Shown piece after piece: positions 24,331 through 33,893 of a stretch of DNA of 64,000 nt. The stretch is taken from assembly GCA_958296045.1 (NCBI GenBank), contig CATQHT010000002.1:496001-560000 (forward strand), read 5' to 3'. Each line of letters starts with the position of its first letter. Position 1 is the stretch's first letter. The position numbers and the translations under genes are program-made. This DNA comes from Rhodothermales bacterium. GTDB lineage: Bacteria; Bacteroidota; Rhodothermia; Rhodothermales; Bin80. The notes beneath the pieces were generated by a model. That model worked only from the letters and a program-made list of their open reading frames with translations, did no database searches and was not told the origin of the DNA.

Positions 24331-27330
24331 GTGAAAGCCGATCAGAAACTGATCACGACAGTAATACGAATGACGAACGAGAGCAGCCAAACGGGTGATA
24401 AGAGGTTAGGGGGGGGGGACACTGCACTACCCCATGCGGATGGCCTGGTCGTTGAGCGGGTGTTTTCCGCCCAAGGGGCGAACCCGCTCGACTCCGTCGA
24501 GTGGGAAACCCGGGACGCGGTAATCCGCAATCAGGCTGGCGAGGCGATCTTTGAACAACGAGGCGTAGAATTCCCCAAGAGCTGGAGCACACTGGCTTCC
24601 AACGTCGTGGCCTCTAAGTACTTTTACGGGGAAAATGGGTCGCTCCACCTGGAACCCGACGAAGGAGGACGCGAGCATTCGCTCCGGCAGCTTATCCACC
24701 GGGTGACGCGGACTATTGCCGACTGGGGTCTTGCGCAAGGCTACTTCGCCTCCGAAGCAGATGGTGAACGCTTCTATGACGAGCTGACCTGGCTGTGCGT
24801 CAACCAGTACGGCGCGTTTAACAGCCCGGTATGGTTCAACGTCGGCCTGCACCATCGCTACGGAGTGACGGATACGGGCAATAAGACCATCTCTGGATGG
24901 GATCGTCTGCGCCGCCAGGTGACAGACGTAGACCCGTACATCCGTCCGCAGGCATCCGCGTGCTTCATCATCTCCATCGATGACTCCATCGACGACATCT
25001 GGCAGCTAATGGGCGAAAGCGCACGCCTTTTCAAGTACGGGTCGGGCGTGGGCGCGGACTGGTCTACCCTGCGCTCTACATGCGAGAAACTCTCGGGCGG
25101 CGGGCAGCCCAGCGGTCCGGTCAGCTTTATGCGCGTGCAGGATGCCACCGGAGGCACGATCAAGAGCGGTGGCAAGACGCGGCGGGCGGCAATCATGCAG
25201 ACGCTCAAAGTGTGGCACCCAGACATCGTGGAGTTTGTCTCCGCCAAGAAAGACGAGGAGCGCAAAGCCTGGGCGCTAATTGAGCAGGGATACGATGGCT
25301 CATTCAACGGACCAGCCTACGGATCAGTAGCTTTCCAGAATGTGAACCAGTCCGTCCGCGTGACGGACGAATTCATGCTCTGCCTAAAGACCGGACGTCC
25401 GTTTCCACTGCGTGCGGTCACCACGGGCGACACGGTCACCCGCATTGACGCGAAAGGGCTCTTACGCGAGGTGGCTGACGGCACGCATGTCTGTGGCGAT
25501 CCAGGTCTGCAGTATGAGGATACGATCCAGAAGTGGCACACGTGCAAGACCAGCGGGCCGATCAACTCGAGCAATCCCTGCTCCGAGTACATGTTCCTCG
25601 ACAACTCGGCGTGCAACTTAGCTAGCCTCAACTTGTGCAAATTTCAGAGGGAGGATGGCAGCTTTGATGTGGGGCGTTTTCGGGCCGCCACGCGCTTGTA
25701 TCTGACGGCTATGGAGATTCTGGTGGACAACGCCGGATATCCGAGTTCTCGTATTGCAAAAAACAGCCACGACTATCGCCCCCTGGGCCTCGGCTTCGCT
25801 AACCTGGGCGCCTTGCTCATGGCCATGGGGTTGCCCTATGACAGCGACGAGGGACGTGCCGTTGCCGGTGCCGTCATGGCTATTGAGCATACAGAAGCGT
25901 ACGCGCGCAGCGCGGAAATCGCCGCCAACCAGCGGCTGGGGCCCTTTAACGGGTTTAAGGAGAACAGGGAATCCATGCTGCACGTGATCGGCCTGCATCA
26001 GGCGGCTACGCGCGAGATCGGGGATGCCTGTCCAGAGTACCTGGCGCAGGCCGCGCGGGAATCCGCTGATCGGATGCTGGCGCTGGGCACGAAGCACGGA
26101 TTCCGCAATTCGCAGGTCACTGTTCTGGCGCCTACCGGGACTATCGCTTTCATGATGGACTGCGACACCACCGGCATTGAGCCTGATATCGCGCTGGTGA
26201 AGTACAAGCTCCTAGCAGGCAAAGGGGAGGGCACCCTCAAGATTGTTAACAAGACGGTTCCTAAGGCGCTGACAAGGTTGGGATACAAGGCAGACCAAGT
26301 ACACGACATCCTGGACTATGTCTATGAGAACGACATGATCGAGGATGCGCCGCATTTGCGCCCGGAACACCTGCCGGTGTTCGACTGCGCCTTCAAGCCA
26401 TTTAACGGCAAGCGGAGTGTGGCTCCGTCCGGTCATGTCAAAATGATGGCAGCCTGCCAGCCCTTTGTGTCTGGAGCGATCTCCAAGACGGTCAACATGC
26501 CGGAAGAGTCCACCGTAGACGAGATCGCCGACACATATGTCAGCGGGTGGAATATGGGCCTGAAGGCGCTGGCCATTTACCGCGAAAACTCCAAGCGCAG
26601 CCAGCCGCTGGCTACCTCAAAGGGCGGCAACACCCAGCCGCAGGTCAGTGAGCCCGCAAGCTCCGGCGATGGACTACCAAACGGATACGAGCCGGAAATA
26701 GCCGAGCGGATCGTCGAGCGCGTCAAGTACCGGCCGGTGCGCCGGCGCCTGCCGGATGAGCGCCCTGCGGTGACCCACAAGTTCACGCTGGCGGGGCATA
26801 AAGGCTATCTGACGGTTGGGCTGTATCCCGATACACGGTTGCCAGGCGAAATCTTCATACGCATGGCGAAGGAGGGGTCCACCATTTCGGGCCTCATGGA
26901 TGCGATAGCCACCTGCACCTCTATCGCGTTGCAGTATGGTGTACCGCTGGGCGATCTGTGCGAGAAGTTTAGCTACATGCACTTTGAGCCGAGCGGCTTC
27001 ACCAACAATGAGCGGATCCCGATGGCAAGGTCCATCATGGACTACATCTTCCGCTATCTGAAGCTGAAGTTTCTACCAGATGTGGCAGACGACGATGAGG
27101 GCGATGCGTCAGAGTTTGAATCAGTCGTCCAGCGCGACGGACCTGCGGAGGATCAGACTCAGTTGTCTTTGCCGTTTAAGCAGCGGGCTGCTGCTATGCA
27201 GACCGCCACGGTTGCCGCACACGGAACGCAGGCGGATGCACCGCCTTGTTCTCGGTGTGGGGCGATGACCATCAGGAGTGGGGCCTGTTACACCTGCATC
27301 CAGTGCGGCACATCCAGCGGGTGCGGATAA
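24331..27330 (+). CDS. nrdJ: Vitamin B12-dependent class II ribonucleoside-diphosphate reductase
   Basis: 999 residues from a GTG; the ATG at 24370 is an alternative start. It makes deoxyribonucleotides using adenosylcobalamin. Visible are SACFIISIDDSIDDIW, FKYGSGVGADWSTLRS, the active-site NSSNPCSEYMFLDNSACNLASLN (Asn, Cys and Glu of the radical site), then APTGTIAFMMDCDTTGIEPD. A TSCPD domain follows near 820-915 (GLYPDTRLPGEIFIRMAKEG, EPSGFTNNERIPMARSI) and a C-terminal zinc ribbon, CSRCGAMTIRSGACYTCIQCG, which can carry the redox cysteines. A run of ten G at 24409-24418 lies within the first 30 codons, before the conserved region. The upstream DnaA-box palindrome suggests replication-linked control. 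Confidence 0.95.
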   Translation: MKADQKLITTVIRMTNESSQTGDKRLGGGDTALPHADGLVVERVFSAQGANPLDSVEWETRDAVIRNQAGEAIFEQRGVEFPKSWSTLASNVVASKYFYGENGSLHLEPDEGGREHSLRQLIHRVTRTIADWGLAQGYFASEADGERFYDELTWLCVNQYGAFNSPVWFNVGLHHRYGVTDTGNKTISGWDRLRRQVTDVDPYIRPQASACFIISIDDSIDDIWQLMGESARLFKYGSGVGADWSTLRSTCEKLSGGGQPSGPVSFMRVQDATGGTIKSGGKTRRAAIMQTLKVWHPDIVEFVSAKKDEERKAWALIEQGYDGSFNGPAYGSVAFQNVNQSVRVTDEFMLCLKTGRPFPLRAVTTGDTVTRIDAKGLLREVADGTHVCGDPGLQYEDTIQKWHTCKTSGPINSSNPCSEYMFLDNSACNLASLNLCKFQREDGSFDVGRFRAATRLYLTAMEILVDNAGYPSSRIAKNSHDYRPLGLGFANLGALLMAMGLPYDSDEGRAVAGAVMAIEHTEAYARSAEIAANQRLGPFNGFKENRESMLHVIGLHQAATREIGDACPEYLAQAARESADRMLALGTKHGFRNSQVTVLAPTGTIAFMMDCDTTGIEPDIALVKYKLLAGKGEGTLKIVNKTVPKALTRLGYKADQVHDILDYVYENDMIEDAPHLRPEHLPVFDCAFKPFNGKRSVAPSGHVKMMAACQPFVSGAISKTVNMPEESTVDEIADTYVSGWNMGLKALAIYRENSKRSQPLATSKGGNTQPQVSEPASSGDGLPNGYEPEIAERIVERVKYRPVRRRLPDERPAVTHKFTLAGHKGYLTVGLYPDTRLPGEIFIRMAKEGSTISGLMDAIATCTSIALQYGVPLGDLCEKFSYMHFEPSGFTNNERIPMARSIMDYIFRYLKLKFLPDVADDDEGDASEFESVVQRDGPAEDQTQLSLPFKQRAAAMQTATVAAHGTQADAPPCSRCGAMTIRSGACYTCIQCGTSSGCG

Positions 27331-27434
27331 GCCTCCAGCAGGCACAGGTCACCTGGCTCTTGCGTTCGTGCCAGTAACGCGGTCGCACAAAATCTGACGC
27401 GTCACGTGTCACCTTGATACCGTGCTGCCGCGCG

Positions 27435-29288
27435 CTAGGGCATGCGCTGGAAATACATCAGACCACCGCCCATGCCGCCGCTGAAAAGGTCTGCCAAGCC
27501 ATCCTGATCCAGATCCGCAAAGGCTGGCGCGGAATAAAAAGGCAGCACCACATCCAGCGTGCCAAAGGCTTCGAAACGGAAAGAGGTGGTATCTCCGCGG
27601 TTTAGGTACACCAATGCCTCGCCAGCTTCGCAACCGATGACAAGGTCCCAATCCTGATCTCCATCTAGATCCGTGAATGACGGTGCGCTCATGCGCCCAG
27701 CATCGATGTCGTCGAAGTTGTCGCTGATAAGCACGAATCGCGGCTCGATAGCGGTGCCGTCATTGCGGTAAAAGTTGAGCTCCCCGGAAGCCTCTCCCAC
27801 AAATAGATCGTAATCCCCGTCGGCATCAATATCCACCAGCGCAGGCCTGGCATAGCTGCCGCGCGTCAACTTGAATGACTGTGCTTCCACCTCCGTGAAG
27901 CGGTAGGTGCGTCTATCTCCGTCATTGCGAAAGTAGCGGAGCCCGTCATTCCAGGTCCCCGCCACCATGTCCAAGTCGCCGTCGCCGTCCAGATCCTGGA
28001 GCGCTGGAGCAAAGCTGTGGTAGCCCTCCAAGGGCAGCCGACCCTTCAGATGCAATGCCACCTGACCCGCCTCGGACCGGTTCTCAAAATGATAGATGTG
28101 CCCGGTACCGGCATCCTCCTGGTCAATCTTGTTGGAAAGGAGCAGGTCCTGGTCCCCGTCGCCATCCAGATCCGCAAAGGTCGGGTACGAATCCGCACCG
28201 ACATCAATCTGCGCGACGAACTGGCGCGTCCGAAGCTCGTATCCGCCATCGGCGGACTCCAGAAAATAAAAGTTGTGGACCGCAGTGCGCGCCGGCCGAA
28301 ATGCGCCGCCTAAGACACCTACAAAAAAGTCATGGTCGCCATCCGCATCCACATCTGCAAAATACGTGGCATTGTAGCCGCTGGTCAGAACCGGGTTGGC
28401 TTCGGGAAACACCTCTGGCTCGTTACGCAAGTTGGGCGCAGCGCACGTGCCGGTGTTGCGAATCAGCAAGACGCCTGCCTCAAAAAAGTCGCCCCAGAAT
28501 AGATCTGGATCGCCGTCGTTGTCCACATCGTGGAAGGTGAGCGCGTTGGCGCCATGCAAGGACCCGAACTGGGCCACTATCTCGATGTCTTCGAAGCGCT
28601 CTGTGATAAGCTGCATTCGCGGAATGCCCTGTGCATCGTCTCCAACGGACTCGTAATGGTGTACGGTACCATCGAGCCTCCCGACAAACAGGTCCAAAAG
28701 CCCGTCGCAGTCGACATCAATCAGGCTGGGGATGTTCTGGCGATCCGCAAAAAGTGGTTCGCCGGATGCGTCCCGCAATGAGTCGATGACCGTCCCGAAA
28801 TCGGGTACCTCTGGCGTGCCGTCGTTGCGAAACAGCCGGACATACGCGTAGGGTAACTCACCCAACAGGTCTAGATCGCCATCCTGGTCCAGATCCACGA
28901 AGCGATACCACTCTCCGACATCTAGGCCACTGTACCGATTCGTGCGCCACACAAAGGCGGGCTCCTTAGCGCTGCCGATATTTTCAAAATGCATGAGCTG
29001 GCCCGTTAACTCCTGCAGAAACAGGTCCAGATCCCCGTCGCCGTCAATATCGACCAGCTGCGGACGCGGCAGGTTAAGACCACCCAGGAACGGATGATCT
29101 ACAAGCGCACCCTCCGCATCGTGCACTTCAAAAGGATAGATCTGGTGCTGGTAGACGGGTGGAAACGTTGTCGTAGCGGGAGCCGCGGTCTGAACCTGCG
29201 ACTGATGGACGCCGGAGCAGCCAGCAATAGTAACGAGAATGACTAGACAGCCCCCAATCCCCCAGGGCACACACTTAAACGTCGTCAT
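27435..29288 (-). CDS. FG-GAP/VCBS repeat lipoprotein
   Basis: 617 residues. The N-terminus MTTFKCVPWGIGGCLVILVTIAGCSG is a lipoprotein signal (lipobox IAGC). The body is a series of about eight to ten FG-GAP/VCBS repeats of roughly 60 residues with DxDGDGDLDLF calcium-binding loops (VDIDGDGDLDLFLQELTG, DLDGDGDLDMVAGTWNDGL, DIDADGDYDLFVGEAS), forming a beta-propeller on the cell surface or in the periplasm. Such proteins bind or display extracellular ligands; no enzyme domain is seen. It is four bases from the stop of the upstream YncE-like gene and probably cotranscribed with it. Confidence 0.9.
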   Translation of the reverse strand: MTTFKCVPWGIGGCLVILVTIAGCSGVHQSQVQTAAPATTTFPPVYQHQIYPFEVHDAEGALVDHPFLGGLNLPRPQLVDIDGDGDLDLFLQELTGQLMHFENIGSAKEPAFVWRTNRYSGLDVGEWYRFVDLDQDGDLDLLGELPYAYVRLFRNDGTPEVPDFGTVIDSLRDASGEPLFADRQNIPSLIDVDCDGLLDLFVGRLDGTVHHYESVGDDAQGIPRMQLITERFEDIEIVAQFGSLHGANALTFHDVDNDGDPDLFWGDFFEAGVLLIRNTGTCAAPNLRNEPEVFPEANPVLTSGYNATYFADVDADGDHDFFVGVLGGAFRPARTAVHNFYFLESADGGYELRTRQFVAQIDVGADSYPTFADLDGDGDQDLLLSNKIDQEDAGTGHIYHFENRSEAGQVALHLKGRLPLEGYHSFAPALQDLDGDGDLDMVAGTWNDGLRYFRNDGDRRTYRFTEVEAQSFKLTRGSYARPALVDIDADGDYDLFVGEASGELNFYRNDGTAIEPRFVLISDNFDDIDAGRMSAPSFTDLDGDQDWDLVIGCEAGEALVYLNRGDTTSFRFEAFGTLDVVLPFYSAPAFADLDQDGLADLFSGGMGGGLMYFQRMP

Positions 29289-29292
29289 GACA

Positions 29293-30660
29293 CTACCTTA
29301 GCGCGGTCCCGAGGCCCGTAGCATTGGGTCCGACCTCAAGCATTCGCTCCACTGTACGCGTCTTACGGTCGATGACGGCTACCACGCCGGGATGATATCC
29401 AAAGTTGTAGCGCGACGTATACTGCCCACCCAAGTTGTTGTTGGAGATGTAAACATAAAGTCCGTCTGTGCGCATCGCGGAGCCGTGCGGCTGCGCCATT
29501 CCTTCGATCACGGCCGCCACTTTCCGTTTTTCCATATTCACCACCGTGACGGTCCCGGCCATCTTATTGCCGAACCAAACCTCCTGGCCGTCAGGGCTGA
29601 ATACGGGATGCCAGGGGGCCGCACCTACATCGATAGACTCTTCAAGTACCGGCTGCGAAGGATCCGACGTGTCAAAAAAGAACAACTTGCCAGTGAGCTG
29701 CCCGCCTGCTACCATGGTTTGGGCGTCTGGCGTTACCGCAAACTGCACAAGCGTGTGAATCGGCCCTGCAATAGGTAGCAACGAAATGTCACCAGTGACA
29801 TGATTGATCGCAGCTATCTGGTTTTCGGCTAGGCTTCCCACAAACACATCTTTGCCAGCTGGGTGGATAGCTAGGGCGTGAGGTCGAGGAAAAAATACAT
29901 CGATCTCTTCGACCTCCATGCTCGTGCGCCCGACCATGCCGATGCGCTGTGGCGGGTTGACGGCCTTCATTGAGCGGCCCACGAAGAGTATATCCTCGTC
30001 TGGATGCAGCGCCAGCATCCCTGGGCGCTCAAATGCCACCTGTCCGACGAGCTCATGATTGCGGTCAAACTTGAGGACCACATCATCGCCGATCAACGAA
30101 ACGTACCATGCTGAGCCGTCCGGCTCCACAGCTACATGGTGTGGCTTGGCGTCTGCAGAGAAGCCGAGAGACTCCAGCCGGATCGTACGAACCACGAGTT
30201 GGGCATCCATGTCAATGACAGAAATCGCCGCTGCGCCCTCGTTGGCCGCAAATAGCAGGTTGCGGCTGTCCGCGTACGCCACATCGCCGTCGTCATTGCG
30301 GGCCCCGTGCTCTATCCAGCTCCGAACTGTAGCAAGGTCCTCAGGGGTGAGGCCATCGGCATAGGTGCGCAGCGAATCGGTGCTGTCAAGCTGGGTCGCC
30401 AGCCTGATGAGCAGGCTGGCTGCTGCGTCAAACGGGATTACTAATTCCCCAAAGTCGGATCCCGCCATCAGGGATTCCCATGATTTCAGGCTCAGGCCCG
30501 ATTCACGCTGTAAGAGCGGCGCGAACTTGTCCTGCAACAGCGGCAGCACCTCGGTGGAGAATTTCGGTGCGCTCTGGGCATGGCTCTCGTAAAGCCCAAG
30601 AGCAGGAAGGCTGATGAATGCAGATAGCAGCAGCGCACGTGTAACCATAGAAGAGGGCAT
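29293..30660 (-). CDS. Exported YncE-like beta-propeller with degenerate cytochrome-c-like N-domain
   Basis: 455 residues from the ATG at 30660, with a signal ending near YESHAQS; upstream residues in the track ORF lack support. After the signal is a domain resembling planctomycete-type (PSD1) cytochrome c: FSTEVLPLLQDKFAPLLQRE, then SGLSLKSWESLMAGSDFGELVIPFDAAASLLIRL and ATVRSWIEHGAR. The heme motif CxxCH is gone, with F, L and L where the two Cys and the His should be. The remainder is a YVTN/YncE-type seven-bladed propeller (LLFAANEGAAAISVIDMDAQLVVRTI, VEPDGSAWYVSLIGDDVVLKFD). A periplasmic binding or scaffold protein is likely. It is followed four bases later by the FG-GAP lipoprotein. 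Confidence 0.85.
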   Translation of the reverse strand: MPSSMVTRALLLSAFISLPALGLYESHAQSAPKFSTEVLPLLQDKFAPLLQRESGLSLKSWESLMAGSDFGELVIPFDAAASLLIRLATQLDSTDSLRTYADGLTPEDLATVRSWIEHGARNDDGDVAYADSRNLLFAANEGAAAISVIDMDAQLVVRTIRLESLGFSADAKPHHVAVEPDGSAWYVSLIGDDVVLKFDRNHELVGQVAFERPGMLALHPDEDILFVGRSMKAVNPPQRIGMVGRTSMEVEEIDVFFPRPHALAIHPAGKDVFVGSLAENQIAAINHVTGDISLLPIAGPIHTLVQFAVTPDAQTMVAGGQLTGKLFFFDTSDPSQPVLEESIDVGAAPWHPVFSPDGQEVWFGNKMAGTVTVVNMEKRKVAAVIEGMAQPHGSAMRTDGLYVYISNNNLGGQYTSRYNFGYHPGVVAVIDRKTRTVERMLEVGPNATGLGTALR

Positions 30661-30844
30661 TTGAGTATGCAGTACTGAGTCTAGGCGTCGGACGTTGGTG
30701 CGGCGCGTGCCAGACTGATGGCCAGCCAGCGCCACTTTGGCAGACGGAGCGCTGCTGGCGATCGGCCTGGAATCGTTCCGCTGGACGCAGGCCATATAAT
30801 TGAAACGCAGCCGCCTAGGCAGGTTTCCCGGGCCCGTCATCACA

Positions 30845-30882
30845 GCGCGCGCCAGACGGATCCTCACCCGACCGGCGCGCGC
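30845..30882. repeat. GC-rich inverted repeat between two propeller genes
   Basis: GCGCGCGCC at 30845-30853 pairs with GGCGCGCGC at 30874-30882 around a 20-base loop. It lies on the minus-strand transcript between the anchor-B gene and the YncE-like gene. There is no T-run after it, so it is not a canonical terminator; it may be a leader hairpin or a stabilising element. Confidence 0.4.
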
Positions 30883-30982
30883 CAAACTTCATATAAGTAC
30901 GGGTGCAGCCGGGGCGCCTCGGATAGCACCGCACAAGAGTGCTGATTCGGCCAAGCCGCCTTAGTCGCCTATTCGGGCACGG

Positions 30983-33352
30983 TCAGATGTCCAGAGCTTG
31001 CCGCTTCAGGATAAACAGGCCTTCGCCCATGCTGGAAACGATGATGGTTCCGCTATCGAAGTAGGGATAGTTGCTCCAGGAGCCTGCAAACCCTGGATCG
31101 TCGTCACCGGCCGGGAAGGTGTCGAAGAAGCCCACCACCGTCGGGTTCGCACGGTCGGTGATGTCAAAGATGCGCAGCCCGCTCTTGTAGTTGGACTGGT
31201 ACATGACGTCGCCCCGGATGTAAAGGTTGTGGTCGCTGGACAGGTTTTCCGACTTATATTCGGTCACCAGCGTGGGGTCGTCCAGATCCATGAGGTCCCA
31301 TATCAGCGTACGTGTACCGACTACCTCGCCTCCGAGCTCATCCAGCTCATCATTCATATAGAAATACCGATGGTCGTCTGTAAGCCATCCCTGGTGGGCA
31401 TAGCTCACGTTGGGGTAGTCGGCCGAGCTGAGCGCTACAGGATTCTCTTTGTCGGTCACATCCGCGATGCTGAGCGCCGTTTCGTTCGATCCAAGGCATA
31501 TCTCCTTGCCCAGATAATCCTCATCGGGACCGTGGTAGATGACGCATTGCGCGTCGTGAGAGTAACCGGTACCTGAACGGCCTGTCCCCTCGTGCGCAAA
31601 GCATCCCGCGAATGTCGGATTTAGGGGGTCTTGGATGTTGATCATATGGAGGCCGCCGCCACAGCCCTCGCCGCCGCCCCTGGCGCCTACCGCATAGGCA
31701 AACCCCGTGTCTTCGTTGATGACGATGTTATGGGCGCTAGCGATGCCTGCGTAATGCGCGGTGGCCTCATACGCCACTGGAGGAGATTCAACGTCGCGAA
31801 GCTGCATGAGGTCAAATACCTGCATGCCATGCTCACCTGCGCCGTCGGCGACGATAAACGCGTGATTGTTGAACACCTTGATGTCACGCCAGACGGCGGC
31901 GCGGGCACCCTCAGTCATGGCCAGACTGCCCAGGTAAACCGGGTTTGTGGGGTCACCGATGTCGATAAAGGCTGTACCGTCACTACGTCCTAATAGCGCG
32001 TACTCGATGCCCGAATCCGGGTCTGTCCAGCCCCAGATATCCGAGGCGGTCACGCCTTCGCCGCCGCCAATCGCCGAGATCGGCAGGAATGCCAAGAGAT
32101 CGACGTTACTGCAGCCGAACTGCCAGGCCAGACTGTCCGCACACTCCGAAGGGCCATCGCTGGGGACCATGTCAATGCCGGCTGTTTCTGGCTCCGGCGG
32201 CTCTGCGCCGGAATCCACCGAGCCCTCCTGCTGCCAGCCGTCATCAGAAGCCCGAAACACATATGCGGCTCCTATCCCGCTTCTTGCCGCAGGCGCCGTG
32301 ATGACAAGTACATCGCCTTCTAGTGCCATCGCCAGCCCGAAAGTGACCGTGCCTTCGGCCGAGATGGTGTCGGTGCCATGCCACTGGTCGTCATCATTTT
32401 GCGAATACCGTATCACGCGTCCCTGGAACTCTTCGGCCAACGGCGCGCTGATCAGGACATCGGATTCATATGACAGTATGGCACGACCGAAGAAGTCATA
32501 CCGTTCGGTTGGTCTCAGTGACAGAGTTTGTGATTCAGTCCAGCTGCCTTCCTCACCTGGAGTGAAGACGATGACAGCGCCTGGTGGTGGCGGAGCTGTC
32601 GGCTGACTGTTGGGCCCGATGCCTGGTGCGCCGACCAGTAGCATGCCAGAGTCAAGAAAGTGAAGGGATCCACCAAAACCTATCAGTGTAGTGTCGGATG
32701 CGCTGAGCATCGCCTGATAGGAACCGTCCTCGCGACTGAAGATGTGAACAACACCGGCGCCGTCTAAAGCACCGGGAGCTCCCACAAACAGAGACGCGTT
32801 GCTCATAGCTAAGGACGTACCGAACGCGTCACCTTCGCCAATCCCGTCCATGGTGACGATGCCCGTCCGCTCCCAAGCATCCTCACCCCGCGTGAAGACC
32901 GTGACATGGCTCCCGTCACTGACGCCTCCCGAGTATACCTCCGCTCCGAAAAAGTGCACCGATGCACCAATCCTATCTTCCTCGGAACCCACTATGGATT
33001 CCACGTGAATTATGTCTCCAGTGTCCGCTGCGCGCTCTAAGACATGGATGACCCCTTGGCTGGTGTCTTGCGATGGTGCACCGACGAAGAGCTGGCCAGC
33101 GTGCACTTTCATGAAGTAACCGAAGAAATCTTCATCCGCCGGTTCCGCCGCCATTATGGTGTCGGTGCGCTGCCATACGCCGTCGTCATCCTGATTAAAT
33201 ACGAAAATCATTCCCGGGCCTTCCCCGATGGGCCGGCTGACTAGCACCTCATTGCCGTAGACCGAGGCGCTGATGCCAAAGGAGCCAAATTGCGCGACGG
33301 CTGGCGCCGCGGTTAACACCACGAGCAGTGTCGTAGAAAAAAGTCGTTGCAT
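30983..33352 (-). CDS. Exported FG-GAP plus choice-of-anchor B family protein
   Basis: 789 residues from the ATG at 33352, which starts a signal peptide (MQRLFSTTLLVVLTAAPAVAQ); the first 121 residues of the track ORF lack support. The N-terminal half has integrin-like FG-GAP blades (FGISASVYGNEVLVSRPIGEGP, FFGYFMKVHAGQLFVGAPSQD, FGTSLAMSNASLFVGAPGALD). The C-terminal 380 residues match choice-of-anchor B proteins with LVIVD-type repeats (GWTDPDSGIEYALLGRSDGTAFIDI, VIYHGPDEDYLGKEICLGSNE, LWDLMDLDDPTLV). These are surface or periplasmic proteins of unknown ligand. Unlike the GH5 protein it has no recognisable T9SS tail. It is the first of three co-oriented propeller-type genes. Confidence 0.88.
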   Translation of the reverse strand: MQRLFSTTLLVVLTAAPAVAQFGSFGISASVYGNEVLVSRPIGEGPGMIFVFNQDDDGVWQRTDTIMAAEPADEDFFGYFMKVHAGQLFVGAPSQDTSQGVIHVLERAADTGDIIHVESIVGSEEDRIGASVHFFGAEVYSGGVSDGSHVTVFTRGEDAWERTGIVTMDGIGEGDAFGTSLAMSNASLFVGAPGALDGAGVVHIFSREDGSYQAMLSASDTTLIGFGGSLHFLDSGMLLVGAPGIGPNSQPTAPPPPGAVIVFTPGEEGSWTESQTLSLRPTERYDFFGRAILSYESDVLISAPLAEEFQGRVIRYSQNDDDQWHGTDTISAEGTVTFGLAMALEGDVLVITAPAARSGIGAAYVFRASDDGWQQEGSVDSGAEPPEPETAGIDMVPSDGPSECADSLAWQFGCSNVDLLAFLPISAIGGGEGVTASDIWGWTDPDSGIEYALLGRSDGTAFIDIGDPTNPVYLGSLAMTEGARAAVWRDIKVFNNHAFIVADGAGEHGMQVFDLMQLRDVESPPVAYEATAHYAGIASAHNIVINEDTGFAYAVGARGGGEGCGGGLHMINIQDPLNPTFAGCFAHEGTGRSGTGYSHDAQCVIYHGPDEDYLGKEICLGSNETALSIADVTDKENPVALSSADYPNVSYAHQGWLTDDHRYFYMNDELDELGGEVVGTRTLIWDLMDLDDPTLVTEYKSENLSSDHNLYIRGDVMYQSNYKSGLRIFDITDRANPTVVGFFDTFPAGDDDPGFAGSWSNYPYFDSGTIIVSSMGEGLFILKRQALDI

Positions 33353-33576
33353 GCAAAAACGTGCCCAGGGAGGGCGTTGTGGAACCGTAACCCAATTATA
33401 CGGATCTCCCCAAGAGAAGGGTTCAAGGTACAGACCGGGGCTCGCATGTACGCGGAGGGCGCCACAGGTTCGAGGGATTGCATGGCGGATCGGAATTGCG
33501 CGATCCTGCCTGATCTCGGCCGTTGTAGCGATGCCGACCTGGTGTGCTCCAGCATCAGCACGGCCAGAGGCTAGTA

Positions 33577-33893
33577 CATGACCAGAACGCCAGGCTCCTG
33601 GTCGCCGGCTGGCACCGTATTGCTTGTCCACGCCGCAGATAGCGGCATGCCGCTGCCGCCGGCATCGCTGTTCACCCACACGGTACAGCTGCTTAGCTGC
33701 GGCACGCTGAGGCACCCGTCATGGCGGGGCAGGGACGTGCAATCCAGCACAACCACCAGCGACTGCCCAGCGCTCGCGCGCGCTGGATAGGCCAACAGGT
33801 TGTGAATCGCATGCTCGGTGGCCGCATCCCTCTTCAGCTCTCGTCATGCCATAGGGTGGAGCGCTGCCTGTGCAAGGTATTCAGGTCCGTGGA
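33577..33893 (-). pseudogene. glgB: Partial duplicate of glgB (C-terminal segment)
   Basis: The minus reading RASAGQSLVVVLDCTSLPRH, SDAGGSGMPLSAAWTSNTVP and AGDQEPGVLV is a diverged copy of the C-terminus of the intact glgB; the DNA matches 40311-40627 with scattered substitutions and small indels. It lacks the catalytic barrel and has no start. It lies 6.5 kb from the parent, in the same orientation. Confidence 0.85.
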
